64,000 nucleotides of DNA from Membranipora membranacea (Eukaryota; Bryozoa; Gymnolaemata; Cheilostomatida; Membraniporidae): NCBI GenBank assembly GCA_914767715.1, contig OU612070.1, positions 2,001,501 through 2,065,500 on the forward strand, written 5' to 3'. Below, one piece after another: positions 39,001 through 49,614 of this stretch. Numbering within the stretch: the stretch's first letter is position 1; every line of letters starts with the position of its first letter. The notes below the pieces were generated by a model, which made no database searches, was not told the DNA's origin, and worked only from the letters and a program-made list of their open reading frames with translations. Both the position numbers and the translations under genes were made by a program.

Positions 39001-39396
39001 TATCGGATGCAGAGGACGCTCTATCTGAAGCTAATATACTGAATAACGAGGACGCTGAGGTGTGGGGTTATCTATCCATGGTCTGCCTCAGAACAGCGAG
39101 ACAACTCGAGGCTGAGCAAGCTTATAAATATGCTCTCAAGGTAAACATTTACAATTTGAAAAATTTTGACACTATCTATATACATGACTGGTCCTCCGTT
39201 TTATTTTACTTTGACAGAAGAAACGCATTAAGAGGATTGGCGTTCCAATTTTCACAATGAATTGTCCTAAGACCTGCTGCTGTTTTCTACACTTGCTATG
39301 TCCTTTGTTTTGTAGTTGAATCTTAAGGACCAGGATCTATTGAACGAGATCAAGCAGCTCCAGGTCAAAGTCGGCTTCGGTAATCCTGAGCTCTGA
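24099..39396 (+). CDS. CFAP70: Cilia- and flagella-associated protein 70
   Basis: Twenty-five in-phase exons: 24099-24173, 24459-24645, 24936-25034, 25286-25548, 25925-26058, 26426-26575, 26769-26853, 28443-28512, 28721-28782, 29775-29906, 30239-30262, 32381-32515, 32926-33083, 33407-33611, 33875-34060, 34754-34852, 35149-35332, 35600-35761, 36124-36234, 36428-36508, 37277-37460, 37871-38078, 38452-38703, 38991-39140, 39316-39396. They total 3477 nt, or 1158 residues, close to the usual length of about 1120. The N-terminal half shows family hallmarks in order: [65 protein letters not shown] and [18 protein letters not shown]. The C-terminal half is two TPR blocks (about residues 645-775 and 930-1140), containing [16 protein letters not shown] and EDALSEAN, ending VGFGNPEL. 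A disordered Ser/Gly/Lys-rich linker (about 800-925) separates them. CFAP70 is an axonemal protein associated with outer dynein arms in motile cilia. The start is the first ATG of exon 1; a TTTTAG at 24078-24083 may be the acceptor of a 5' untranslated exon. Confidence 0.96.
24370..24388. repeat. Short palindrome, CAAGGAGT type
   Basis: CAAGGAGT, a 3-nt loop, then ACTCCTTG, in the first CFAP70 intron. Same core as at 13586-13611 and 34289-34315. Confidence 0.75.
26854..28442. other. Large CFAP70 intron
   Basis: About 1.6 kb without coding evidence. It contains an inverted-repeat element at 27186-27306. Confidence 0.7.
27186..27306. repeat. 121-bp inverted-repeat element
   Basis: Arms at 27186-27213 (TTAGATCAAGTATGATTCAA...) and 27279-27306 match at about 23 of 28 positions. 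Probably a small non-autonomous DNA element in a CFAP70 intron. Confidence 0.6.
30239..30262 (+). other. CFAP70: 24-nt microexon of CFAP70
   Basis: AACTTTTAG acceptor, 24 nt reading PKGKDAEE, then a GTAAAG donor. It is phase 0 on both sides and extends the Lys-rich linker of the preceding exon ([16 protein letters not shown]). Because it is symmetrical it could be skipped without a frameshift. Confidence 0.55.
30263..32380. other. Large CFAP70 intron
   Basis: About 2.1 kb between the microexon and the ASAQLKTT exon. Open frames at 30694-31077 and 31147-31335 have neither splice context nor recognisable domains. Nothing else is supported. Confidence 0.6.
34289..34315. repeat. Short palindrome, ACCAAGGAGTAA type
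   Basis: Perfect 12-bp arms ACCAAGGAGTAA and TTACTCCTTGGT with a 3-nt loop, in a CFAP70 intron. Confidence 0.85.
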
Positions 39397-39555
39397 GACG
39401 GGCAAAACTGAGCATGTTCATATCGGACATAAATAAGGACGGCAGCGCTGGTGTTAGCAACATTGATATTTCAATTAAGTCACAAAGATTATAGCATTAC
39501 TCAATAACTCATCCGTCCTAATACAACTGTGATTTAATATAATATATAAATATAT

Positions 39556-39561
39556 AATAAA
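39556..39561 (+). terminator. Candidate CFAP70 polyadenylation signal
   Basis: AATAAA 160 bp after the CFAP70 stop codon, in a very AT-rich stretch and before the first exon of the next gene. Confidence 0.5.
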
Positions 39562-39910
39562 TGATGTATCTTTTATTTTTTGCTAAATTTCTTCACTCTG
39601 TCTGTGCTGAAGATTAATTAAAAATGGTGATTAAAATATAATTTGTACTGTTACCACACAAAAAAGTTGTTCTTGTTGACTTTTTCTCTTCCACACTACC
39701 CAATACCCATTCAAACAGGAGATGATCGCATGTGAAATTAATCCTCTCCAAATGCCCTGTCTAACTATCCATTAATCTGTTAATAAGTTAATCTGTCAAT
39801 TAGTCAATCTATCAATCTGATAATCTAATACAGTTAATCCCTGTTGATGTTTCCGCTGTTGCTCATAAACATCAGGGTGTCTGATCTAAATTGTCATTCT
39901 ACAGCTTACT

Positions 39911-42024
39911 ATGCTTGGGTTTGATAAGATCTGTTGGTGTAAGGCACTCTCAAACTCTCTGGTTATTTTCTGTCTGATACTGAGCTCATCTGTTTCCACT
40001 GAGGTAAGCTCATTTCTCAACAGTGCTGGACTGTTTGTTTTGGTGAGAAAAACTCTTGCTCCTTTGTTTCCATCATTGTGTGAATGTCAAAACAGAGATG
40101 AGCAACACTATGACAAGTTTTGGTAACTGCAGCATGAATTTCTTTTTTCTGTTAGGATAAGCTATCGATTATAAAAAGCTGAGATCAAAATCTGATCACT
40201 CATTGCTGAGTGAGTGGGGCCGCAGACGTTTTATTCCAAATTTATCATTGCTTCATGAAACTTTGTATCTTCTGTGTGAAAGATCTAGCTATTCGCTTAA
40301 CTGTTAGGCCATAGTAGCGAGGATTTAATTGGAAGACTTCCAGGATGACTGCATTTTATGCAGTATCAGTATACGTGACAATACGTGTCTGTCGTGACAA
40401 GCTTTGCTGGTGGCAGGGGGGGGGGGAATAAATTGTCAACTCTTGATTTCAAACACCCCTGCCCCTACCAACGAAACTTGTCCAGACAAGTTACCCTGAT
40501 CTCTTGGTATATAGAACATCGTCAATCTAAACTTTTTCTTTTCTTGTAGCTACTACAACTAGCAGCTAGTAAGTATGGTACTTTACTACAAGTCATGTAG
40601 GTTATTGCTTGTTATATTGGTAAAGCTAACCATGGCGGAGATACCTGATCTTTGTATAGACTGTCTAGCTAAGGTAAGTTTTCTCATGGTGTTTCTCTTT
40701 GACACAAATCTCTTCTTAAATCTAATTATAAATCTGCTGTGTATTCTAATCTCAAGGAAAATTTAGTCAACAATTCTTTGTTACCTGATTGAACCACGTA
40801 GCTTGTAGCTGATGGTAACTCTCTTTTTTGTTGAAAGGTTGAGTTGGGACTGAGCGGCGAGTGTCGGATGGATGTGGGTTCTCTATCATGTGGTGTTTAC
40901 CAGATTAAGAAACCATACTGGATAGATTGTCACAAACTCGTCCCTGGTGGACACACATTCGCCGGCGGTAGGTCATAACTTGTGTTCTACGCTTTAGTTG
41001 TGATTTTTTCCGTTACAGTGAATACCTATGATCAACCAACATCTGTAAATCACTCACCTTGTCCTGACTCCTGGCTAGTATGATGTCTTCATATTTGATG
41101 CTTTATGAACAAGATCTGTAAGTCTCGATTCCACTAAAGGGATAAATATTTTAATAACTATTTAGTTTAGTTTAGGGGTTATTTATTTTGCTAGCTGAGG
41201 CGGGACGTTTTAATATGTAACGAGGTAGAGTAAATGTTGGCTAGCGATCTCAGGCTAATCCTTAGATCTTAGTTAAAGTGTAACTGTAAAAACTGTGGCT
41301 TGCAGTGGTATTGTTTACAATGCATTTTTGTGCTAACATTATCGTTAAGTTAATGTTTTATGTTCTGCTTGTAAATATCTTATACTCACATGTTCATAAT
41401 TATATACTATATTTTTGTTTTTTGATAGGCTCTGAAGAGGAGGAGGATGAAGCTTACAAGCAGTGCGCCTTTGATGATCCCTGTGCCCGCCGATGTATCA
41501 GATCATACATGTCTCGTTACGACTTTTTATGTAAGGAGGACTTGGGTGGCAAGTCTGACCTAACCTGTGAGGACTACGGCAGAATGCACAATGGTGGAGG
41601 TCCTAGTGGCTGCAGCCAGCCACGTACTCTAGACTACTATGTCAACGTACTGATGAAACATAGGTGTATCGAGGAGCTTTCAATACTAAACGGAGATTCA
41701 CAACAGGAGACAACTACGGAACATAGATCCGTTACATCAGGGAGTTTGGAGGACAACTCCCTGGTTACAGCTGGTGTGGCCGAGGGTGATGTAACTGAGG
41801 GTGATGTATCAGTGGGCGCTGTAACAGTGGGCGATAAAACTGAGGGCGCTGTAACAGTAGGTGATGTGACTGAGGGCGCTGTGACTGAGGGCGCTGTGAC
41901 TGAGGGCGATATGTCTGATGGTAACGAATCTATACCTGCCACTAATGATCCCAGGTCATACTCCATGCAGGTTATGGCCAGACTTCGAAAGAAACTAAGA
42001 CAGCATGATAACAATTGTACTTGA
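39911..42024 (+). CDS. Invertebrate-type (i-type) lysozyme with acidic repeat tail
   Basis: The core is spread over exons ending at 40673, at 40838-40967, and at 41429-42024 (TGA). It reads IPDLCIDCLAKVELG, GECRMDVGSLSCGVYQIKKP, YWIDC, CAFDDPCARRC, TCEDYGRMHNGGGPSGC, the full cysteine-rich pattern of i-type lysozyme/destabilase. This family hydrolyses peptidoglycan and some members have isopeptidase activity. The two residues aligned with the known catalytic Glu and Asp (KVELG and RMDVG) are kept; the third cysteine of the usual CxxCxC start is Ala. Two signal-peptide starts are possible. A first exon at 39911-40003 (hydrophobic SLVIFCLILSSS, phase 0) can splice to 40626. Alternatively the gene starts at 40575 with SCRLLLVILVKL, giving 274 residues. 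The C-terminal ~120 residues are an acidic Val/Thr/Gly/Glu repeat ending in a basic LRKKLRQHD patch, which the family usually lacks. Confidence 0.88.
41771..41923 (+). repeat. Coding 15-bp repeat in the lysozyme tail
   Basis: About ten in-frame 15-bp units encode pentapeptides of the type (G)DVTE / AVTEG / AVTVG. Near-identical codons (GGCGCTGTGACTGAG) in neighbouring units show recent tandem growth. Confidence 0.85.
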
Positions 42025-42216
42025 GCATAAGTTTAATCACCGGGATTATGAGATTATACCAAATTTAATCCCGGGTTGCGACTTAGCCGTTTTCCTGTTC
42101 TTAGTGCCGGAGTTTGGGGAGGGTAAAAATAACCCCGACATTTTACTGATTGGTCACATTACCATGTATTGCTTGCCTATGTTAACCACTATTCTTTAAT
42201 TGGTCTTTAGATGCTA

Positions 42217-42237
42217 AATAAACAAAGCTGAAATAAA
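42217..42237 (+). terminator. Candidate lysozyme polyadenylation signals
   Basis: Two AATAAA hexamers (42217-42222, 42232-42237) about 200 bp after the stop codon. Confidence 0.55.
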
Positions 42238-42239
42238 AA

Positions 42240-45200
42240 TAAAATAATACATTTATACCAATATACATGTGCTCTGCCAGCTCCATCTTATTTTTTGCAG
42301 CATTTCAACTCTCGTTCCACCAGTTTTATCTTTGTGAAGTTGAGATGTATATACAAGCAATCATCACCCTGATCCTCAGCTCTCAATTATTGTTCATGTG
42401 TAACCCTAACAAACACAACATACTTGTAGTATACTTGAGGTTTGTTTTCTGATAGGTTAATTAATATCTACCCTGCCAAAGAATCAGGTGGTTTCATTGC
42501 TGCCATGAACACTTGAATCAATCTCTTGTGGATCAAAGCAAACAACATCTCAGAGCATTGCCCCTGCAATTATTTTCTTTGAAATAATAAAAGAGGGTTA
42601 TTATTGGGATTAAGGCCTGGAGTGATCTGGATTATCTGTATTTGTAATAAATGGTTGGCTGGGCTCATGTGTAACGTAGGGTGTGACTTTTATGAATCAC
42701 GTAATATCCATAGGTTGTAATAAGCACCACAGTCATATTATTATCCTATTAATGCACATATATGTCATAGCGGCAGATTTCTTACCACAATAGAAGATAG
42801 AGTGCAAGATAGCAGAGCGCCAACTGTCCATTGGCAGTAATCACACCCTCCGCTCTAATTAATTACAGGGCATGTAGTATGAAACCCAAATAACCTTTGC
42901 ATTATTAAACCTCAGCATTGCCAACATATTGGATTCAAGGAGCTAAGATTGTATTCAATATGGCGTTAAACTCACCACAACAATACTGTCGCAGGAGTAC
43001 CCACTTTCCCCTGGTTTAGGGTGTGTCACTAAGCTGACAGTGTTGTGGTAATATTCGCTCCATATGGTTTTGCTGTCTCACTGCCTGTGAAATCTGCCCA
43101 GCATGACTATAGTTATAATTATTTTGTTGATTTTTATGACAAATTCTCTATATATCTTGGGTGGAGTACCAATATGGCCATTCATTAATATTGTGTGCTA
43201 TATGATTCAAACAGCACCATTCTGTTAATTATCATTAAACGGAATTATTCATTCTATTGATTAATGAACACTGGCAGATAAATCACATTGAAACATATTC
43301 TGACTCTTCTTGCTTAAAGGGCAACCAAGGTTTCAACCAACTTCTCATTGATGGCCATTGATTAATAGCAGATTGCACCTTCTGCATGGGGAAAAAGACA
43401 AAATATAATTCGGATGATTATTCAGCCAGAATTCTTGTGAAACATTTCTTCCATCAGGTACTAAAACTCAGCTAAAAGAGAATACCACATAGCAGTTTCC
43501 TGTTCCTGTTATTATTTAGCCTGTGCTCTATAATTATTACAGCAAAGTCTTGGAACCTCCCCTAAACTGAAGTGTTACCCAGTTTAGAGTCAGCAACTAC
43601 TTTGAGTTTTGCATCGCGTAATGCACGAAGCTGATGCTGCCCGGCACATTATTTGCTACCCATTAATGCATTGCTGTGAAACCTTGGTTGCCCTTTAATT
43701 ACCATGTATGTATACATAACAACAGCCTTTCTCTTCTGAAGCTCATTTTATATAATTTAAGGTTTGCAGGAATAATGCTTGCCCAAGCTCAGTAAAATCC
43801 ATTGACTACATATTAATCTGTTGGCATTATATATATATATTATTATGGTCATAAAAAGCCAACACCTACATGTCCAAAGCAGCATTGCTTCTCATTTTAT
43901 TCCCCGTAAATGGGCTTTCCAATTTTTCACAAGACATTGTGTTTGTAGATGGTCTTCATCTAGCGCTATACAGTAGTGAGAACATGAATCTTGTATCATT
44001 GTGTCCAAACATTTCTGTGCATGTCGCGCTGAGCAAAGAACCTCAGAATCAGAGACGACAGAACGTTAGACATATAACCTCCCGTAAAACCAGCAAAGGT
44101 CTGATGGAATCAGCCTGGGAAATCATTATATGATGACCAAAGTGTTGCTGTGAGTTTTTGAGTTAATTTCTCAAACATATTGATTCGATTCGGTATCTTA
44201 GATATGAGGCTAAGACATAAACCTACGGCTCTATTTACACCCTCAGATCAATACCAGAGTCCAGCTTATCACCATTTACACCCATACCAGCTCTGACAGG
44301 TCGGTAGAGTGTACTAACAACATGCACCAGATGATAATTGATTTTTCAAAAGAACAAGCCTATCTTAAGCCTCTATTGTTTCCATATATTGTGTAAACAA
44401 GGTTTATACAGATGGTATGATACAAATGCATGATTTAAAATTCCATGCAATCCTAATTCCGCCTCAGAGCCTTGAATAAAAATGCCAAATCACAATCAAA
44501 ACACAGGGCTCTCCGGATATAATGTTACTATTGTACTTCCAAACCGCAAACAATACACTATATGTGTATTAACAATAATAGGTACATTCTATGAATGAAC
44601 ACCTCTATAGGGGGTGTGTCTTATTACCTGAGTCATGCTGCTTTTGAGTATTTGTATGAGAGGAAGCCGGGATAGTTTGAAACTGTCACCAAATCTGCTT
44701 GGGATTAGTATTCTTCAATCAAACTATTTGCAAGGTTAGTCACAAGAACATTTGGAGCTGAGCAAAGGAGCCGAGAAGTGCGGGCATTTAGATCAATTGA
44801 TTGCAGCTCAAAGTCAAAGACTGTCATAGTGGTGGATATTCTGCCTCTCTCAAGGTAAGCATTCAGATTTGGCCCTGTGATGATCAAAGTGTTTTTAGCC
44901 GTTGCCACGCCTATTTTTTGGTCAAGTTGTGATACTCTTGTTGTTTATGAATGTCGAACTGAGTTATCAGGGCATGTGACATGACATCACTATGATCTCT
45001 CCCCATCACTAGACATCATTGTTTTCTGATCGTTCTTACAAGTAACCACTCCTTACCTGTACAAAGTAAATTTTATCTAATAACACAATATCACCTATCC
45101 CTTTATAGCAAAGGCATCTTGAATTACAAGGATGTATACTTTGCCAATGTCCATGGTCAACCACCTCCTCCCCCAAAACAAACATATGGAAAGGTTCATC

Positions 45201-46545
45201 GTAAGAGCATGTGCACCATATGTCCTCAAATTTAAAGATAAACCCTGCTGCTTTGATCCAGCACATTGACAGTGGCATATTCAGGATACAATGGCCTTTA
45301 CTGGTGACACAATAATGTAGTGCTCTTATACCAATTACCAAGTGACTGATTAAGTGATATAAATAAATTTTGTCACCAACTTTCAGCTCTTTTCAACCTT
45401 CAACTGTAAAACAGCGGCGATTTGAAAATATTGTCATCTCAAAGTGATGAAGGCATATTAGAGATTGTGGCGTTTTACTTTATTTTACAAATTATATAGT
45501 TGCACTTTATCAGAACTAGGAGAGACAGTCCTAACAAATAGTCTTATGTCAGGGTAGAGATACTGAATGACCGCATACAAGCAGTAATGGTAAACCAAAT
45601 ATAACGATATGTGTACTGTGGAGGTGGGAAAACAACTAGTTTGTCTTGCAAAAGAGGCTTAAAAATTTTTCCGGGTGAAAGATGCTGAAAAAAGTGAGGA
45701 AAAAGGGAGATAGAGAGGGGGTGGAAAAAACCCCTAAAACTGGGAGCCTCCCTACCAAATAGGGAGACTTGTCAGGTATGACATATGATGGAAATACTGA
45801 ATTTAGGTTCAACCTCAATCAACTAAAAATGCTCATTGCTTGGGGGTTCATTATTTTGAAACAAGACCTCGAAGTGGGCGACTCCAAAGTATGGTCACAG
45901 CTGGCTTTGATGCTCAGATCAGAGGAACAGCGCAAACAACTAAATTTTTGTACATGCAAATGATTTACGGGTTTGGACAAACAGGTATAATATTGATAAA
46001 TATCAAACCCATATTTGACGTGTTTCATCCTCGCTGCTCCTCTGGCCTTATAAGTTTTCAGATTAGAAAAGAATTAAGCCATTTTGGAATAGATGGAATG
46101 GCACTCTAGCTCATCCGGGGTTTTAATTCAGAAATAAATGTTAAATGGTGAGGAAGTTTGAAATATTCCGCCAAGTTTGAGAAATATCGAAGACATTTCC
46201 ATTGTTTTTTTTATATTCCTGCTGACTCATCAGATATTTGTTTGTGGAATTTATACCAAATAATACAGCAGACTGTCGAAAAACAATCGATTCACCTAAT
46301 ACTTACTCTGAGGTGTTTATTTTACCACCACCCACATAAGTAATTGTCTACATTGTCGCATTTGTTTAGAATTTCTCAACTAATAAATGTTTTCGGGACC
46401 AATCAACATGTGTCAACCAGTATTTTGTGGATCTAGAGTGCAAGAAGATTGGTCTGCCCATGGTAATCTGAAAATCCAGTCACAATAGTCATGTACCAGT
46501 TACATCAGTTTTCATGTTTGTATTATAGATAATCAGACACTACGT
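42240..46545. other. Intergenic region with a TTAA-flanked MITE
   Basis: No supported gene in about 4.3 kb. The MITE at 43314-43698 is the only clear structure. Small open frames (43870-44133 plus; 44908-44705 minus) are too short and isolated to call. Confidence 0.55.
43314..43698. mobile_element. 385-bp MITE with TTAA ends
   Basis: Perfect 22-bp inverted repeats TTAAAGGGCAACCAAGGTTT(CA) at 43314-43335 and its complement at 43677-43698. Taking the outer TTAA as the target duplication, the element is 377 bp with 18-bp termini beginning AGGGCAACC. TTAA duplication is characteristic of piggyBac-type transposition. There is no open frame, so it is non-autonomous. Confidence 0.85.
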
Positions 46546-49500
46546 GTGGATATAATGATACTGACGGCTATGCCTACCAATCGTCAATCCTGGATGGTAT
46601 TTCTGGCCGCTGTGCTGTTTTTACAGGTCACAGTTGCATATGACTGCCCATCGCCATGCAGCTGCTACTTTGGGTTTCAAAGAGTTATACTAAGCTGCAC
46701 GAACAGAAACTTTGTGGATTTCCCAGAATTCCAAGCCCCTCCCAACCCTGAGACCACAAAAATTCTGCTGTCACTTGATGGAAATCAGATATCGACATTA
46801 AACAACAACAGTTTAAATAACTTGACTCGCCTGGTTACTGTAGATTTACGAGACAATCCAATAGTATCTGTCGAACCTTACTGGGCAGGTGAAGCCTCAG
46901 AGCACATCGAGGTCCTCAAGCTAACTAACACCGGTATGAGCGAAGACATGATCGCCATAATCGTGTCTCAACTCAATAACCTCGAAATTCTGGATATATC
47001 CAAAAATAGACTGTCGTCATTATCGTTTTTATCAGGTTTACATTTGCCTCATCTCCAGTCTCTGCTCATTGATGGTAACCAGTTCCCGATTCAGTCCGTA
47101 GACTCCCTGTCTTTGTTTCCGCTGCTCAACACGCTGGTACTCAGCAATAATTCGATTCAGTATATAGAATCAGATGCATTTGAGAACATCTCGGAGACGG
47201 TCATCCTGCTGGATCTTTCTGAAAATAACCTGACAGCTGCTTCTCTAAATGCCCTCTCTGAGTTCAACAACCTGAAAACTTTGTATTTAGATGATAATCA
47301 ACTGGATATGACCGAGCTTACAGTCAACCTCAGCGGCATGGTTAGTACCCTAACCTATATGGACATTAGCCGTAACCCTCTTAAGGTCTTTCCAGAAAGC
47401 CTCATTAGAGAGATGAAAGATATAACCACATTTCATATTGATGGCTGCCAATTGAGTAAGATCGTTATCCCGGTAGCAAACTCATCAATGCCGAGTCTCA
47501 TGACTTTCAGTCTAGAGAATAATCGTCTGAATGCCACACCCTCTGGTATTGAGCAATTGGTGGAGCTAAGAGATTTGAATCTTGCTGGGAATCTTCTCTA
47601 TACTCTGCCATCTGAGTTGAAAGACAGTGAACTGCTCACAAAGCTGAATGAAATAGACTTTTCCCGAAACCTGTTTCAATATCCTAACAAAAAGCTCTTC
47701 CAACGTCATACCCACATCCAGAAAGTTACATTCTCCCATGGGCCAAATCTTTGGGCAGTCCCCGACTATATTTTTGCTTTTTCAGCTTACCTTTCATACA
47801 TAGATCTCTCAAATAATGTTATTGAGTACATTGGCTTTGAGGCATTCACCGGTATCGCTCCACAGGCGTTCATTGATCTCAGCAATAACAGGCTGTTCAC
47901 AATCCAACAAGATGTCTTACCTTCTGAACCTATTGGTCTAAGACTGGACCTTCAATCCAACCCTTTCAAATGTGACTGTAACGTGAACTGGTTGATGAAC
48001 ATCAGCGGTGAGATCTTGCCCCCTGGTTGTGCCTATCCAGTTTCGACGGAATCAGAAGGTAGTCTGAATCTATTTTCGGTGCAATATTGGAACTGTGAAA
48101 CAACAACCACAGGGGCACCAAATACTACAACAACTATATCAAACATTTCTTCCTCAAATGAAACAACAGGTCACTTCAATGGTACTTCATATTTATCGTC
48201 TACACAAACTGTATACAATGTAACACTGATGACAGGAGCAGAAAACTCCCATACTACCACAGGTGTCATCGACAGAATGACCGCAGGCAACGTAACTAAT
48301 GAAACGACAACAGAAAGCACAGCAACGCAACCAACAAACGTGCTCTTCGAATCTGCAAGCACCCATTCACCAATAACGCATCTCTCAACCATTATAATAC
48401 AATCCACAACATCTCAGCAAGAAACAACAACTATTTATGACTCTCACATGACAACTGAGAAATCACTCACACCCCAAACTTCTGAACTAACTGGTGAAGC
48501 TGCTGTATCTCTAACAACCCAACCAACAATTGCACACAGCACAACTACAACTACAACTACTACTACTACAACTACTGGCACGATTGAATATCCAACCACT
48601 TATGATATGTCACCATCTACAGCAACCAACGCAAGGCAAGTGTTATCTACCACTGAAACGTTCGCCATCCCATTGGAAAAAACCACCACCCGTATAACTC
48701 CCACAAACACCACCGGTATGAATTCAACAACCAACAACAATATGAATCCGACAACCACCATTGTACATTTACCAACCACACAGAAATCGACTGATATTCA
48801 GGGAGAATCAACAACAAGAGACACTAACATTACTCACTTGTCAACACATGATCTGGACAGTAATACAAACCCTGGTCTCACAACGATCATCGAGTCAACA
48901 AATGTGTCCACTACAAATCTACCGATCGATGAATCAAGTATCAAAACAAATACTACCCAACTTGCAACTGCTGCTCATACTCCCGCTACCACCACAGAGA
49001 GAATAGATGAACAAAATGTAACCTCTTCTGGTGACCACACAAATATCCAGCGTATGACATCAACAACTGAACAACTCCCAAGCGGAGCATCAATAACTGC
49101 TCAAACAGTGAGTGGTTCGACACGAGATACTACTCCAAACCTAACACAACACACATCTACCAGACAGCATGTCAGCTCTGAAGGCTCCATGAGCACATCA
49201 ACACCACAGAGAGTCACCAATACCAGTTCAACACAAGAGGCTGTGAACAACATAACATTCACAGCTTTGCCAACAGAGCAAAAGACAACTCCAACACTCC
49301 CAACAACTGCACATATAACCTTGAATCAAACAGAACAGGTATCAGCCTCAGTGACTCAGAACATCACAGTACAAACAGTGCCTCAGAAATCAACCAAGAA
49401 TCTGCCAACAGATTTCACACAATCTTATAATAGCACAGCTACTGTTGATAACGGACGATTCACAGTTACTCCCTCAGCCGTCGGTGACAAACACAGTAAG

Positions 49501-49614
49501 AATTACCTAAAACTAGATATTGTTCTGGTATCTGATAAGAGTTGTCAATTACCGCCCAAGGAGGGGATAACTTCTAACAATAATGAGGGAAATTATTTAA
49601 ATGAATTTCATTGA
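46546..49614 (+). CDS. Secreted or membrane-tethered LRR protein with mucin-like stalk
   Basis: A single uninterrupted frame of 1022 codons. A signal peptide (hydrophobic core MVFLAAVLFLQVTVA, residues 17-31) precedes a cysteine cap CPSPCSC (34-40) of LRRNT type. About 14-16 leucine-rich repeats follow to about residue 465 (e.g. LVTVDLRDNPI, LEILDISKNRLSSL, LRDLNLAGNLLYTLP). The C-terminal cap NPFKCDCNVNWL ... WNC spans about 472-517. Residues 518-975 are a Thr/Ser-rich stalk with many NxS/T sites and a poly-Thr run of more than ten (48541-48580), expected to be heavily O-glycosylated. No transmembrane segment lies within this frame. A good donor (ACACA|GTAAGAAT) at 49495/49496 suggests the last 39 codons may really be intron, with a distal anchoring exon I could not find. 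Such proteins act in adhesion or pathogen recognition; the ligand is unknown. M4 or M9 are alternative starts. Confidence 0.85.
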   Translation: MDIMILTAMPTNRQSWMVFLAAVLFLQVTVAYDCPSPCSCYFGFQRVILSCTNRNFVDFPEFQAPPNPETTKILLSLDGNQISTLNNNSLNNLTRLVTVDLRDNPIVSVEPYWAGEASEHIEVLKLTNTGMSEDMIAIIVSQLNNLEILDISKNRLSSLSFLSGLHLPHLQSLLIDGNQFPIQSVDSLSLFPLLNTLVLSNNSIQYIESDAFENISETVILLDLSENNLTAASLNALSEFNNLKTLYLDDNQLDMTELTVNLSGMVSTLTYMDISRNPLKVFPESLIREMKDITTFHIDGCQLSKIVIPVANSSMPSLMTFSLENNRLNATPSGIEQLVELRDLNLAGNLLYTLPSELKDSELLTKLNEIDFSRNLFQYPNKKLFQRHTHIQKVTFSHGPNLWAVPDYIFAFSAYLSYIDLSNNVIEYIGFEAFTGIAPQAFIDLSNNRLFTIQQDVLPSEPIGLRLDLQSNPFKCDCNVNWLMNISGEILPPGCAYPVSTESEGSLNLFSVQYWNCETTTTGAPNTTTTISNISSSNETTGHFNGTSYLSSTQTVYNVTLMTGAENSHTTTGVIDRMTAGNVTNETTTESTATQPTNVLFESASTHSPITHLSTIIIQSTTSQQETTTIYDSHMTTEKSLTPQTSELTGEAAVSLTTQPTIAHSTTTTTTTTTTTTGTIEYPTTYDMSPSTATNARQVLSTTETFAIPLEKTTTRITPTNTTGMNSTTNNNMNPTTTIVHLPTTQKSTDIQGESTTRDTNITHLSTHDLDSNTNPGLTTIIESTNVSTTNLPIDESSIKTNTTQLATAAHTPATTTERIDEQNVTSSGDHTNIQRMTSTTEQLPSGASITAQTVSGSTRDTTPNLTQHTSTRQHVSSEGSMSTSTPQRVTNTSSTQEAVNNITFTALPTEQKTTPTLPTTAHITLNQTEQVSASVTQNITVQTVPQKSTKNLPTDFTQSYNSTATVDNGRFTVTPSAVGDKHSKNYLKLDIVLVSDKSCQLPPKEGITSNNNEGNYLNEFH

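Noticed and set aside
41637-42014. 125-codon minus-strand frame with SVTAPSVT repeats
   Set aside because: Antisense shadow of the acidic repeat tail of the lysozyme.
43870-44133. 87-codon plus-strand frame with a signal-like start (MSKAALLLILFPVNG)
   Set aside because: No downstream domain, no splice support and directly next to a MITE; likely chance.
44705-44908. 67-codon minus-strand frame beginning MATAKNTLIITGPNLNAYLE
   Set aside because: Composition is protein-like, but it is isolated in a TE-containing intergenic region with no splice context or recognisable family; could be a transposon scrap.
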